Part shown: piece by piece, positions 1 to 12,000 of the stretch
Layout: each line of letters starts with the position of its first letter
Position numbering within the stretch: position 1 is the first letter of the stretch
NCBI RefSeq assembly: GCF_000002425.4
Contig: NC_037270.1
Span: 9,410,494-9,474,493 of the forward strand
DNA: 64,000 nucleotides
Source of the DNA: Physcomitrium patens
Taxonomy: Eukaryota; Streptophyta; Bryopsida; Funariales; Funariaceae
Reading direction: 5' to 3'
Translations under genes and position numbers: made by a program
The notes under the pieces: generated by a model
The model's database searches: none
Told to the model about the DNA's origin: nothing
The model's input: only the letters and a program-made list of their open reading frames with translations

Positions 1-3000
1 ATCTCGCTCTCCTCATTATCACTATTACTACTATCTCCCTCCCTTCCCTGCCCTGCAAACCCTAAGAGTTGACCCTACGAAGCGGGGGCCCCTGCTGCAA
101 CTACTACTGTCCCCCCTGTCTCCTCCCTCCTCTCTCTCCTCTGGTGCATCATTTGCCTGCCTGCCTGCCTGCTGTTTGACCCCAGTCCAGCCCTACTGGG
201 GGATATTGGCCTAATCTTCCTTCCTCTCTCTCCTGTGCAAGGCTGCAGCACCGGTACCCAGCATCTTCATCTTCATCATCTATCCATCGCTGCAGCTCAG
301 CGATGGATGAGCCTTGTTGTGCAAATTGGCTGTAGCTCTCCTTCCTGGACATGGGAATGCGTGACGGGGAGTCACTCACTCACTCACTCACTCACTCCTT
401 TGCCAGTGCTGCCTGGCAGCCTGGCTGGGTCTCGCTCCTCTCTATGCGCTGACCCCTCCCCGCCCCCTTGTGAGCCGCCTGTGACACTGCCAGGCGGGAG
501 CGTTGAGCATGTTGGCTGTGGTTTTAGTTTGAGGCAAGCAGAGCCTCATGGGAGTTTTCTGTTTTTTTTCTTTTCGCGGTTTGTGGGGAAGTAGGTATGG
601 TTCTAGAAGTTAGAGCAATCATGGGCACGAGTGTGGAAAACCTGTTTTTAGAAAATGGGAATTTTGAGGGGGGGGTAATGTCTTCCCTTAGTTTTCACTT
701 GCTTGTTACCTGGTGCATGTTGGTTGTACTTCTGCTGGTGGGTGACTTAGTGACAATCACCAAACTCTGCACACAAATCCTGACATTCTAGTGGCAAGAG
801 AAAAACAAACAAATAGCAAAAACAAAAACAACAAGAAAATAAAAAAGTGATCTCACCATCAGCACAGGCTTATTTCTTCCTCCAACTGGTTACATTAGTG
901 ATAACCCCCATGCCCTATAAAAGATAAAGAAGGAGCTTACCAGTGGGCATTGACCTGCAGATACTTCATTGGGGTCAGGTGGCCATGCTGCTGACCTAAG
1001 GCACTCTAAAAGTCAGAAGCGGTGGCACTAACTTGAAGCTGTCAGATTGACAAAAATCTCCTTTTGATTTACTGTCTTTGTATGTTTCCTATATACACTG
1101 TATGATTAGTGGTAATCAATAGGAAGCATGCAGTGTTGGTTGCTCTGAAGTCCTGTAGAGCGTTGGCTTCTTCAATTTCTGAATGCCTGTAAGCCTCTTC
1201 TCATCCTCATCTGGGAACTCTATCTCTGAGGCATAGATTCTGGGAACCCTTCAATGCATGCCAGCTTAACCACCATTCTCCAAGAGTTTACTGGGGATGG
1301 TTTTGGCATCAGGCCCAGGCTTTGCTGGGGGCAGAGTGTGATCTTTTGGCAGATGAGAAATCTTGCTTCACAGGCCTGCTCGCTGCTTAAGAAACTTACA
1401 TGCTACAATGGTCAATCTTTGGGGAACTGCCACCCTCTCTTGCCCTCTTCTTTTGATCAACCTAATGACCAATAGTCAGACAAGACACATGGTAAGAGGT
1501 TGTAATCCAGTTGAAGAATACCCCACACCATAGCTAGTTTGACATTCTTCAATTTTGAATACCAAAATTGGCTTTTACACTCACCAACACAAGATTGGAA
1601 GAATGAGCTTGGTTTCACATTCTACTTGATGTGTCACATGGAATATTTGTCTCCGGATACCTCTAACCAGATTCTTGTCTCAAGGTATGAAAAGCACTCC
1701 TTTATTATCATAGTACAATTTTAGTCACTAAATAGAATGGGGAATTTGAATTTTGCAAGGAGAAGCTACACAAACCCACCCAGACAGACAGACCCCCCAT
1801 GTACCACTGGAATTGTGGGCTACAGTGGTGTCCATGATGGTGGTGATTGGAAGTGTTTGCTGTGAAAGTCAACTGGCTTTATTGGTTAGTGGGGAAAAGA
1901 GGTTGAGTGTGATCCTAATTTGGATTGCTTAAAGCATGGTTTCCTATGCAATTAGGGAAATGGGAGCTCTAGATGCTGTTTAGCCACTGGGGGAAGGGAA
2001 GGGGAGATGAGATGAGACAGGTCCATGGCTTGCCCCTCCCTCCCTGCCTATCCTTTTTGTTCCCATTCAAGTGGGTTGCCAGCCACTGCCTTTCTGGCAA
2101 ACCAAGCAAAGAGGAAGTTAGTTGTTTTAATTCAACCTCAATTCATTCATTTCATGTCATGACCCCATGTTCAAGTAGTTACACTTGAGTGTGGTTTGGC
2201 ATTGAAGGAGAGCATGCCTGAGAGAAGGTTAGGATCTCATGTACCAAAGGGGGGGAGGGACTTTCTGAAGAAGAAGAAGAAGGAGAAGAAAGGAAGAAAA
2301 TTAAGAAAGATAGGAGGAGAAAAAGAAGAGCTGACCCTTTTACAACATTATAAGAATGCCAAATGATTGTATTCAAGATAAAAATAAGAAAAAAATCCCA
2401 AGGGCAAAAATTGTCAATGGTAATCCCATTTTGGCAAATGATATTGAAGTGGAGATGAATGTGTGTGAGTGTGCATTTTATTTCCTTTTATTTTATCTAG
2501 AATTCTAGTGAAATGAGAAGGTCCTCCTGAAAGTCTGCACTGTTGTTATTAGCTCAGTTCATAGGGTCTATTTTCAGCCCCACTAGAAACACAAATTAAT
2601 TTGCAATGACATGATAATATGATTGTTGTTATATTAAAAAACTATAAAACTTAGTCATATAATCTGTTTGAGGAGTGACTCCACACTTTGCATGTAGATT
2701 TCTTCTCAAACCTTGAGTTCAGGTATCTTAAATGTCAATTGAATCCAAATCACAATTTTGTAGACGTGTAATGAATGAAGTAATAATAATAATATATATA
2801 TATATATATAATTTTGGAGATGAAACTCCACAGCAATAAGTCCCAATTTACAATTCTAAAGTTAAGATTGTACTCCAGTACAACACTTATGATATTATGG
2901 CTACTCCAATACATGTTTTTATATATTTTATGTGAGAATAACCTTGTTTCAAGAAGTTGGTACTAAACATTAGAGAGGTTCATGTGCAGTCATCACATCA

Positions 3001-3149
3001 CAAGTGGCATTCATCCTTTTGTTTTAACAGTTTTGATCTTGTGAATTCTACAAGTTTCAATGCAACAACCCATTCAGCAAAAATAATCAAAGACTGGAAT
3101 TGTGCAGTAGAGCTTGGTTTTCTACTGCAGGACTGTTGACAAATTGAGC

Positions 3150-3173
3150 AAAAAAAAAAAAAAAAAAAAAAAA
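3150..3173. repeat. Poly(A) tract, 24 A
   Basis: An uninterrupted run of 24 A in intergenic DNA, followed by purine-rich AAGGAAGAAAG. No flanking target duplication or SINE-like body could be recognised upstream, so it is annotated only as a homopolymer. Confidence 0.85.
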
Positions 3174-3519
3174 GGAAGAAAGAAAAAATATATATCATGC
3201 CAGGCTCATAACCAAAGCATTTTAGACTGATTCAGACCACCTTCTTTTTTTTCTTCCATTTTTTCATTTTGTTCTTATCTATTTCCAACAATGATAAAAA
3301 CTAATTTAAACTGCAAAGGGGGAGCCCAGTTCACCCATGAGAATACACACAACTTACATGGTTCTGACTTCAGAAAGTGCCATTAAGCAAAAGGCAGGCT
3401 CCAGAGAGATAGAGTGAGAGGGAAAGAAACAGCATTCAGACATTCTTAACCTAATAATGCAGGGTGCCAGTGTGTCTGTCATAAGTCAAATGGATCTCTG
3501 GGGTTGAAGGGAACTGGAG

Positions 3520-3522
<3 letters not shown>

Positions 3523-3555
<33 letters not shown>
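3523..3555. repeat. (GA)n microsatellite
   Basis: About 16 uninterrupted GA dinucleotides in intergenic DNA. Confidence 0.9.
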
Positions 3556-3556
<1 letters not shown>

Positions 3557-5389
3557 AGGGCTATGATGGCATGGCAACCCCACATGTAACCCACTTGCTC
3601 TCCACACCCATAGGCTCCCCTTCCCACCACTTGCCCTATGACTGTAGCCTCAAGCAAATTATCTTTTTTTACACATACTTATCCTACCACCATCACATCC
3701 TTCATTGGAATGATCCCCTTAGTGTACAAGCAGTGCCAAGAAGGTCTAGGTGGATTAAATTAACTTCCACAATTCAAATAAGCAAGCAGTTGAAAGTATT
3801 GCAAGTCAGTCCATTCCACTCCTTTCACTTCCATTTCAGTCATCCCTGTGTTTTGTTGAGGTAACCAATGAGAGCTAGACCAATAGCTTGGACAGAAGCT
3901 AAGCCCTAATTTAAATAGGACTTTGAGGCAAGCACCTTTCAGACAGGAATGCCCAGCTCTGCTTAATGTTGGATGCTCCAGATTGTAGTGCTTGCATACT
4001 ATCTGTATTGTTGTTTTCACAGCCTATGCTCCCTTCCAATTTTGGTTCCTCTCAGGTGATGTCTTGTCCTGCATACTTACAAAAAGCACATCATTTACTT
4101 TGATATTGAGATGAAGATTTGCTAGTAGAGTTTTTTTTAATTGTTTTGTGTGTAGAATGGGAGCTCAAACTTCTCACAGGTACCAAGGCTAGAACCTGTG
4201 GCATTGTGGGGGGGGGGGGTTATCCTTTGTGTTGATGAATCACATGTGTGTTGAATGAGTGGCCATGGTCACTACCCATAATGTATCTTTTGTCTTGCTT
4301 GGTACTTGCATTAGAGAAAAACGAATAAATAAATAACTAAATACTATATATACATTTATATAATGATAGAGTATCAGCCAGCTCCATTGATTGCAGGATG
4401 TGATCAACTGCATTCAATGAGTGCTTAGAATGTGCACTGCCCAGAGGGGCAGTTTTTTTTCCTCTGTTTTTATTTTTGTGTTTTTTTTTGTTTTGTTTTG
4501 TGTTTGTTTGTTTGTTTGTTTTTTTTTTTTTGAAGAAAGAATAGTTACTGGAAAAAAAAAGAAAAAAAAAGGGAGGAGGCAGGGGGGGGGGTAATACCCA
4601 GCAGACTGAAAGGGACATCAGACAACTCATGGATAAGGACCTGCTCTTTAAGTTTTTGTTTCATTAATCCCAACTTATTGGACTTTACCTAACTCAATAC
4701 TCTCAGAAGTACTGGGTTGCAGAGGGTCAGCATCCATGCCCATGATGGGTGTCACAAGTGAGTTAAGAATGAAAGTAAGCTGTCAAACATATTTCACACT
4801 TTAGAGGGGGTGGGGTAAGGGGGATAAATAATGAAACTGGAAGACAGGCCTGTAGTGATGGCCAATTGAGTGAGGAAAGAAATCATTCATTTACTCATCA
4901 ATAACACATCCATCCATCCATCCATTCAGCTATTTCATTTACTCACTACATCTTTCTTTCACGTGGGTAAAATATGTTCAGCTGCAGCCTGGTGCTTTCT
5001 TTTTACCAATGTATGCTGCTGTTTTTATTCATTTTCTTCATCTTTTTGCAACTCAGCAATTCATATAATCCAACCTTTTTCCACAGCTTGACACTAAAAA
5101 GTGGTTAACATGACATGATTAATTTTTTAGGAGTGATGGCTTTCTTTAAATCTCACAACACTGCCAAAAACAGGCCTTGAGGGTGTCAAAGCCTTCAAGG
5201 CTGAATGGGCACACACCCATCATGGGCACCCACTACCAAGCTAACCCCCACTTTTTTGCTACTTGCAATCAGCCCCACTAGCAATAGGAAAAGGGGGGGG
5301 TGTATAGAGAAGAATTAGGAGCACCCATCATTCCTACTAATCACAACTTGCATGCAGTGGACTGTGGTTATGGGGGGGCATCCTTCCAA

Positions 5390-7894
5390 TGGATTCTTGG
5401 CTCTTTAACCACAAACTTGTGGAACCAAGTCGAGGAGAACACGTTCCCATAGGATGGTGCACCTGCTGGCTCCAGTCACCAGTCCACAGCGTCACAGGCT
5501 GTCAGAGGTACAGGCCCTTTCCTTTCCTTTCCTTCATCCTCTCATTACCCGGGTCGGGCGACCCGTCCCGTCCCGCCCCTCCCCATGCAAAGCTGCACCG
5601 GGCCCCCCAGTCTAGAACGGGTGCAATAATAATACTGGAGTAGCATCCAGATTTGTACAGCGATGGAGTTGCGAGGAGGCTGTGGCCGGCAAGCGCGGAG
5701 GGAGGTTATTCCCTGCGACGAGCATGCGAGGGAAGATTTTACTAAAACGGGGACAAAGAAGAAGGTATTGGTACGATGGATTGTAGGGGCGTGGATGCGA
5801 ATTTAAGGAAGGAAGGAAGATTGCCACTCAAATTCCAGTGCAAAAGCAGCATCATCAGGAGGAGGAGGTGGAGTTGGTTTTCCAGTTGCATCCATAGTCG
5901 TTGTCGTCGTCGTCGTCGACGTCGCTCTGAGTGTCTGTCCAGGTCTGTCCCGTTCCAGCCTTCATAACCTGTATCCCGAAAAGGTCCCCAGTTTCGGGCG
6001 CACCAATTCCTGGTGTCCAATACGCCCACCGGGGAATAGGTGCGGCGCCTTTTCTGGGGTCGCCCATGGTCATCATCCGTCGATTGAAGGTTCTTAGAGC
6101 AAGTTCCTCGAAATTGGCTTAGTGATGAGGCACGAAGTGGTTTGACTGTGAAGAAGGTTGGCCAAGTTTTCTGCCTCTAGGGACCCCCCCCCGGCTGGCG
6201 AGTCACGAGAAAAATATTTGAACGCTATGCTTGGCTTTTGGATACCACGTCTGTCTGTCACTCCCTCCCTCGCTGGGATTGTGGTCGGGAATGATCAATT
6301 TCTGAGGCCGGGTGATAATGCGCTACTGACGAAGGAGTGACAGGTAGCAAAAAAGGAAACGGGTTGTGTACGCGTCGCTAGACGTTGTTATCGTCGTCGT
6401 TGTCGTCGTTTGAAGCAGTGATTGTAGCTTTCACCTTTTTCAGTTAGGGGCGTGTGTTATGCTTGATGTGAGTTTTGTGGGGGGCAATTAGCACAATCTG
6501 ACGTGACGATCGGTTGATCAAGCACGGGAGGAGGGAGGGAGGGGAGGAGCCATCCACCGCGGACCAGAAATTGGGTTCCTGCTCGCCTGGCCGGGTTTGA
6601 TTTGCTTTGCACCTCTGACCGCTTGCTTGGCATTCAATCAGCATAGTATTGCTGTGGGGGATGGAGATGGACTCATATAGGAGGTAGAGTATAATACTCT
6701 GTCTGCAAGTCAAGTGGTTTCTTTGGTAAAGAGCCGCGTTGTTTTTGTAGTTAACCTGTATAATACCCTTTGTGATGTAGTGGCAATATGAGGTGGGATT
6801 TCACGGTAATGACTTTACCATCCTATCCCCCCCTTGCGCAAACTTTCCCATCCTCCCTCCCGACGCTTGTATTCGGATCCAGGTTCCGGTCGGGACACCT
6901 CTGGTTGGGAAGGGGTGGACTTTGAAGAGCTCTGATGATTCCTAGATTCTGTCTGAAGTGGAAGGGTGGGTTCATTGATGCATGCCTGGTCGTGAGTTAG
7001 AAGTAAATGCTCAGTGCAAGAGTGTGGGTGAGGGTGATAGAGAGCGAAAACACGCCTCCACACAGTCCTCTGCTTCTGCAACTGTTCAGATTTTGTTTTT
7101 AGCCTGCTCTTTAAAAGACGATATTGTTTTTTCGCGAATGATTGTGATTGAGAGTGCGAGAGTGGACTAGAGTTAGGGAGGGATTTTTATTTTTTTAATT
7201 TTATTTATTTATTTATTTTGTGTGTGTGTGTTTGTATGTGGAAAGGCCTTCATATAAATGCGCACTTATCTTCCTGATACCAGTTTTTCTGGTTCCTGGA
7301 AATGGTCGTTAGCTGCTTGTGCGGTGTGACTCTGTCTGAAGAGCTCTGCACATAGCTTTCGAGGCACTTGTCGTGAGCACCTGGTGTAGCTCGGCCTGTC
7401 TTTCGCAATGCTTGCTTTGACAGGTTGAGTCAAACTGTCTAACACCCTTCTTGCTCCTTCTTATCTTCATTTCCAGTTCGAACTCGAGAGAGTAATTCAA
7501 GTGTTTCTGAATCCTTACCCTTGTTGGAAAGCTTCGTGCTTAGAATGAAAAGTCCTCTTGGGACTCTACCTCCAGATTATGAACATTTTGAGCACAAAGT
7601 GAGATAGTCAGTTCCGAGTGGAAAGGATCTAGAGCACTTGTATCACTGGGAGTATTCTTGAACACTGTGCAAGTGTACAGCGCTACTTCAATTCTCTTCG
7701 AAACGTTCACAATCAGTGTGTATTTTCTCCGACAGCTTCTCGTGAGTGAGGAAGAGCAACCAGAGAGGGTGCACTTGGAAAGGAGCAACGAGTTTGGGGT
7801 TTTAGTGCGAGCGCCAGTAGAGTAGAGAAAGAGTTGAAAAGTGGCCTGAGAGGCAGCAGCCTCGGGGAAAGCCTAGACGGTCCGAAAGAGGGGT
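5390..7894 (+). promoter_or_regulatory. Upstream region and probable leader of the ZF-HD gene
   Basis: GC content rises sharply at about 5390 and stays raised up to the ZF-HD coding start. Open frames here are short and low in complexity (for example arginine-rich frames produced by CGT/GTC triplet runs), so I treat the stretch as promoter plus possible long 5' untranslated sequence. It contains GTC-type triplet runs near 5897-5923 and 6388-6408, and a TTTA run near 7199-7219. The transcription start cannot be placed from sequence, and a leader intron is possible. Inference from position and composition. Confidence 0.45.
5897..5923. repeat. (GTC)n triplet tract, imperfect
   Basis: Imperfect run of GTT/GTC/GAC triplets in the upstream region of the ZF-HD gene. 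A second, shorter tract of the same type lies near 6388-6408. They create artificial arginine-rich open frames. Confidence 0.75.
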
Positions 7895-8032
7895 ATGGTC
7901 AGCTCATATATTCGCAGTAACAACTGCAACTGGAAGCATCGGACGGTTTGGGAAAGTGTGCAAGAGGAGCGAGGTCATGTGGTATTGAGAGAAATAGGAA
8001 GCCGAAACGGCGGAGGAGAGTGGAGGTCTTAG
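7895..8032 (+). CDS. Upstream ORF (45 codons) in the ZF-HD leader
   Basis: An ATG at 7895 opens a 45-codon frame that ends at the TAG at 8030-8032, four bases before the ATG of the ZF-HD protein at 8037 and in a different frame. It starts MVSSYIRSNN and ends GEWRS. A second tiny uORF (ATG TGG TAT TGA, 7977-7988) lies inside it in another frame. If the mRNA starts upstream of 7895, ribosomes would meet this frame first and would have to reinitiate over a very short spacer or scan past the first ATG (context GTATGG, weak to moderate). Translational control of the transcription factor is an inference. The frame itself is seen directly. The peptide matches no family I recognise. Confidence 0.5.
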   Translation: MVSSYIRSNNCNWKHRTVWESVQEERGHVVLREIGSRNGGGEWRS

Positions 8033-8036
8033 TGCG

Positions 8037-9056
8037 ATGGATTTGGGGACTGGCCGTGAGGGTACTGATCCACAACAGCAACAGAAAAGTTCGCATCAAA
8101 CGCAGCAGCAGCAGCAACCCCAGCCACTCTCACCGCTGCCAGCACCCCTTCCTTTGCTGATGCCGCAGCCGCTGGCCGTATCCAACTTTCATTCCGCTCC
8201 ACCACCGCTTCAGCAGCACCACCAACATCATCAGCTGCATCATGAGATACCAAGTTCTACGAAGCTGAAGCTCTTGAACACTTCCAGCGGCAACGGAGGG
8301 TCAGTACCATCCAAGGGCGATCATGTAGGTGCAGATCAGGCTCGTGAGATCTTGCGTCAAGCAGTTCAGGGAGCAGCCGCTGGTAATGAGTCGGCGTCCA
8401 CAAAGCCGTCGAATGTGAAGAAGGGTACCGTTCGGTATCGAGAGTGCCAGAAGAACCATGCGGCCAGCATTGGCGGCCATGCTCTTGACGGTTGTGGGGA
8501 GTTCATGCCCGGTGGCGAAGAGGGTACCGTGGACGCGCTCCGTTGCGCGGCCTGCGACTGCCACCGCAACTTCCATCGTCGAGAAGTTGAAGGCGAGGTT
8601 CTGTGCGAGTGCAAGCGCAAACAAAAGCCTGGTGTACAACTAGGTGCGGCAGTGATCACATCCCAGCACCCACCTGGCGGGACCATACCGTCCACCCCAA
8701 TGGCCACTCTGGCTCTACCGCCAAGCGCTGGTGTAATGACACCGTTGACGATGGCGGCATTGAGCACTGGTGGTCCCACAGACAGTGACGAGCAAGACGA
8801 TGGCCTGGGAAATAGTGGCGGTGGCATGATGATGTCCATGAGGTCGCCCTCCGCGATCAAGAAACGGTTCCGGACGAAATTCACGAATGAGCAGAAGGAT
8901 CAGATGTGTGCATTTGCGGAGAAGGTCGGGTGGCGCATCCAGAAACACGACGAAGCTTCCGTCCAGGAGTTCTGTGCCACGGCGGGCATCAAGCGGCATG
9001 TCTTGAAGGTCTGGATGCACAACAACAAGCACACCATGGGAAAGAAGCCTACATAA
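8037..9056 (+). CDS. ZHD: ZF-HD (zinc-finger homeodomain) transcription factor
   Basis: Intronless gene of 339 residues. Residues 12-70 are rich in Gln, Pro and His and look disordered. Residues 133-186 form the plant ZF-HD dimerisation zinc finger: VRYRECQKNHAASIGGHALD opens it, followed by the DGCGEFMP core and the LRCAACDCHRNFHRRE Cys/His cluster. Residues 275-334 are the homeodomain, starting KKRFRTKFTNEQK and ending with a recognition helix that contains VLKVWMHNNKHT. The family uses the finger for homo- and heterodimers, and in flowering plants for binding by MIF mini-proteins, and the homeodomain for AT-rich sites in the nucleus. Lack of introns is typical of ZHD genes. The start at 8037 is the first ATG in this frame and lies just after a uORF. 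A Gly/Met-rich linker (residues 258-268) precedes the homeodomain. Family assignment is very secure; targets are unknown. Confidence 0.97.
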   Translation: MDLGTGREGTDPQQQQKSSHQTQQQQQPQPLSPLPAPLPLLMPQPLAVSNFHSAPPPLQQHHQHHQLHHEIPSSTKLKLLNTSSGNGGSVPSKGDHVGADQAREILRQAVQGAAAGNESASTKPSNVKKGTVRYRECQKNHAASIGGHALDGCGEFMPGGEEGTVDALRCAACDCHRNFHRREVEGEVLCECKRKQKPGVQLGAAVITSQHPPGGTIPSTPMATLALPPSAGVMTPLTMAALSTGGPTDSDEQDDGLGNSGGGMMMSMRSPSAIKKRFRTKFTNEQKDQMCAFAEKVGWRIQKHDEASVQEFCATAGIKRHVLKVWMHNNKHTMGKKPT

Positions 9057-12000
9057 CGCCTACCTATCCTTGGCCAAGTAGATCCATCTATTCATTGTCC
9101 TCAAATCGACGTCGATCGATTCTGATGTACACTTCTTACTTTCATGTGATTAAGTACAAGTTCTGTGCTTGTCAATGCTCAGAATTTCGTACACGAGACA
9201 TCAACTAGCTGTTTCTTCTTGAGCTCTCTCAATCTGCCAAGCTGTTACGCATTCCAGAGTTGCCGAACAGGGGTTCCTCGAGGCCTTGTAAGTTTATCGA
9301 TTTGATCCGCTATAAGACACTTGGTTATCATTCCTTTCCAAGAAAATCTGGATGAAGCGTAGATTGCTGACCAGAGATTCCATGGCTCTCAAGTCAGGGT
9401 TCGTGTTTGATCGAAACCCGCCGCTGCCTTACGGCTCGGCCAGCTTACGACATCGACTTCTGTCTGTAAAGTACCATGAGGTGAGCGTTGATCTCACTGG
9501 CTCCAGTGTAGCATTAGTACACTAACAGGAGTTGTTGTGGAAACCACTCCTATTAAAATAGTCTGGTATAATTTCTAGATTAGTTACATTGAATCGCGTA
9601 AGAGAGACGTAGCAGTAGCCTGGAATTCATTGTGATCGATTCCGTAGCAAGCATTGGCATCGAAGTCGATCAATATATCAGAGCCCTCACTTCCACGACG
9701 TTGTGGAGATGTGTGTGACCGACGTGGTGATGTAGCAGCATCAGCGTAGCACAATGTTGAGTTAAATATCATACCGTGAATATGTGCTTCGTATCTACAT
9801 CGTAATGTGGTAGCCGGATTACTCTCTCCATTAATTTATTCTCATGATATTATTCTCTCTTGCTAAATCCTTGTCGACCTTTCTCTGCTGTCCACTCATT
9901 CATGGTACTGTTGGAAATATATGATGTACCCAAAGCTTATGGAGCGCGTGTTCATGAGATGTTGTGAGGACTTCAAGGGTTTCTCAGTTCACCCAAAGCT
10001 GGCACCCGCACGGGAGCTTCTTTGAACTTCATTGTAGAGGCTGTGCAATATGGGTCGGGAAGTGTGATATCATCTGCTTTGGTTTGCGTCTTGCGATCTT
10101 GCTGACCGATGACAAATCACGAGGACAAGTCTCCCGTGGTGTCCGAGTGATAGACTGAACTTTCAAGTTCATCGTGCTTCCGCTGATAGCTTGGTAGATT
10201 TTTCTCCCTGTTTTGCTGAATGTTGGACCTGAAACTCGTCAATGGAGGTGGAAGGCGATTGCATCGAATCAGGTTGGTATTGGATGCTCAATTGCGACAT
10301 GAAGTGTTTTGTGTTCCGGACTCATCGAATTAGACTCTAGACATAACTCTGTCGTGTACCGACATTGCTTGACATGTTTAGTTCCAGCAACATTGATATC
10401 TAGTTCTCTGGTTTCACTCAAATTTGAACCGACTTGTAATTCGCGGCTTCACGCGGACGATCTCTTAAGAATTACATTCACGTGCTTCGCTGGTCGTGGA
10501 TATTGACCAGAAGAGCTCATGTTCTTCTGAGAGTGACAGTGACGAGTTGACGCCCTCTCAAACTCCTCCTGTGGTTCACCTGATCTGCACAGAACTCGCC
10601 CAACCATTCACATCGCTGGACAATCTGGGACTTTGCGTGGGTCACATCCTCACCGTTTTGTTTTCTTAACTATGTTGTCTGTTGATGAACTACGAGTCCC
10701 AAAATGGTCTGTCCACCGATGGATTTATCCTAGATATTAGGGGGTGATGAATCTTTGTTTCTCGAAATGCTGTGCAATTTTATTTGCAGGAACATCATCT
10801 TAATTTGGATGCAACATTGTCAATAATCTTCTCAAGTTTCTGGCTCAGAAATGATTATTGTATCTCTTCCATTTCTTTATTTAAACAACCAAATTTCTTC
10901 TCTACTGGCTCAACTGTTAGCTCTCCACCAATCATTTCAGCACACTGTGTAGTCAGCCAATTGGATAAGACAAGATGTAAACATTCTCATAATGGTGGGT
11001 AAGTGGTTTATATTGGACCCAGTGGGTTTGATGTGTAGTGCTAAGGTAGCATGTAGATGTTGTGTGTTACGAAATACCTTGAACTAGACACCCACTTGTT
11101 TTTATCACCAATGTGTGCATGATTTGCACACCAAATGCCTGAAACTTTGCTAAGTATGCATCAAGAGACTCAATTTTGCTTCAATGAACCCACATAACTT
11201 GCCCTACAATGCACAGGATGGCCCAATGGGAATGCCTTGAAGGTCATGCCAGCAGTAACTTTGTTGAATTTTATCAGGTCGTGGCTGGCTTTTGAGAAAA
11301 AAGATACTGCAATGAAAAAGAAAAAGAATGCAATACCCCACACATGATGAACAGGTTTTGTTTATTTTTCTTGAGAATGGGAAACATGGGCCCCTTGTTT
11401 TGCAAAATTGGAAGGTTCTAATTCGCTCCAGTTGTTTGTAGTCATTCTTATCTTGTCATGGTCAACATTGCCAACACTTTTTCCCGCATGTGAGTCAGGC
11501 TTTTGCCCTGTAAAATGGTATCTGGCTTTGTTCATGTGGGGCAAAAGTAACACAGCCCATGTGGTTACAATTACTCACAGAAAAAGAAAGTCGGAAGTAG
11601 AAAAAAATTCAATTCTCACACCACCTGCCCTCCTCTTCATTGGCTTTACCCCCGTAAAGAAGATTAACTTTATTTTAACAAATTAACCCCAAAAATCTGT
11701 TTTTTCTTTCTTACCCATTTCCACACAAAAATGAAAATAAAAATAAAACAGGCTCGACCTTCCACCCAGAGAAGTTTGCAAGGTCCTAACTCCATCACCA
11801 TGATTCTCTTCATTACAGAATCTGTGAACCTCCATCCCTCTGTTCCATCTGTACAACTCAAACCTCTTTTTCTCTGTGATGTGCATTCATTCTTTACTTG
11901 AACCTGTATTCTGCATACGTGCATTCACCTTGTTTTATAATTACTTATTTCTTTATGTGTAGTGTGTTTCCTATTTTCGGAGATTTTCATTTAATACAGA

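Larger units (their letters stand above)
1..5389. other. Intergenic region without a supportable gene
   Basis: The first 600 bases are GC-richer and pyrimidine-rich (CT runs, a CCTG run at 155-172, a CACT run near 371-396) and carry an exact telo-box AAACCCTAA at about 57-65, so they could be the leader or promoter edge of a gene lying outside the window. From 600 to 5389 the open frames are short, overlapping and without recognisable domains, and the sequence is rich in homopolymers and simple repeats. I see no gene here. Splice-fragmented non-conserved exons or a noncoding RNA cannot be excluded. Confidence 0.5.

Noticed and set aside
5776-5967. Arginine-rich small frame, RNA-binding-like in appearance
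   Set aside because: The arginines come from CGT/CGA triplets of a simple repeat; no start context or conserved flanks support a protein.
8366-8884. 172-codon open frame on the minus strand across the ZF-HD gene
   Set aside because: It is the antisense shadow of the ZF-HD coding sequence; its codons mirror the zinc finger and linker and show no domain of their own.
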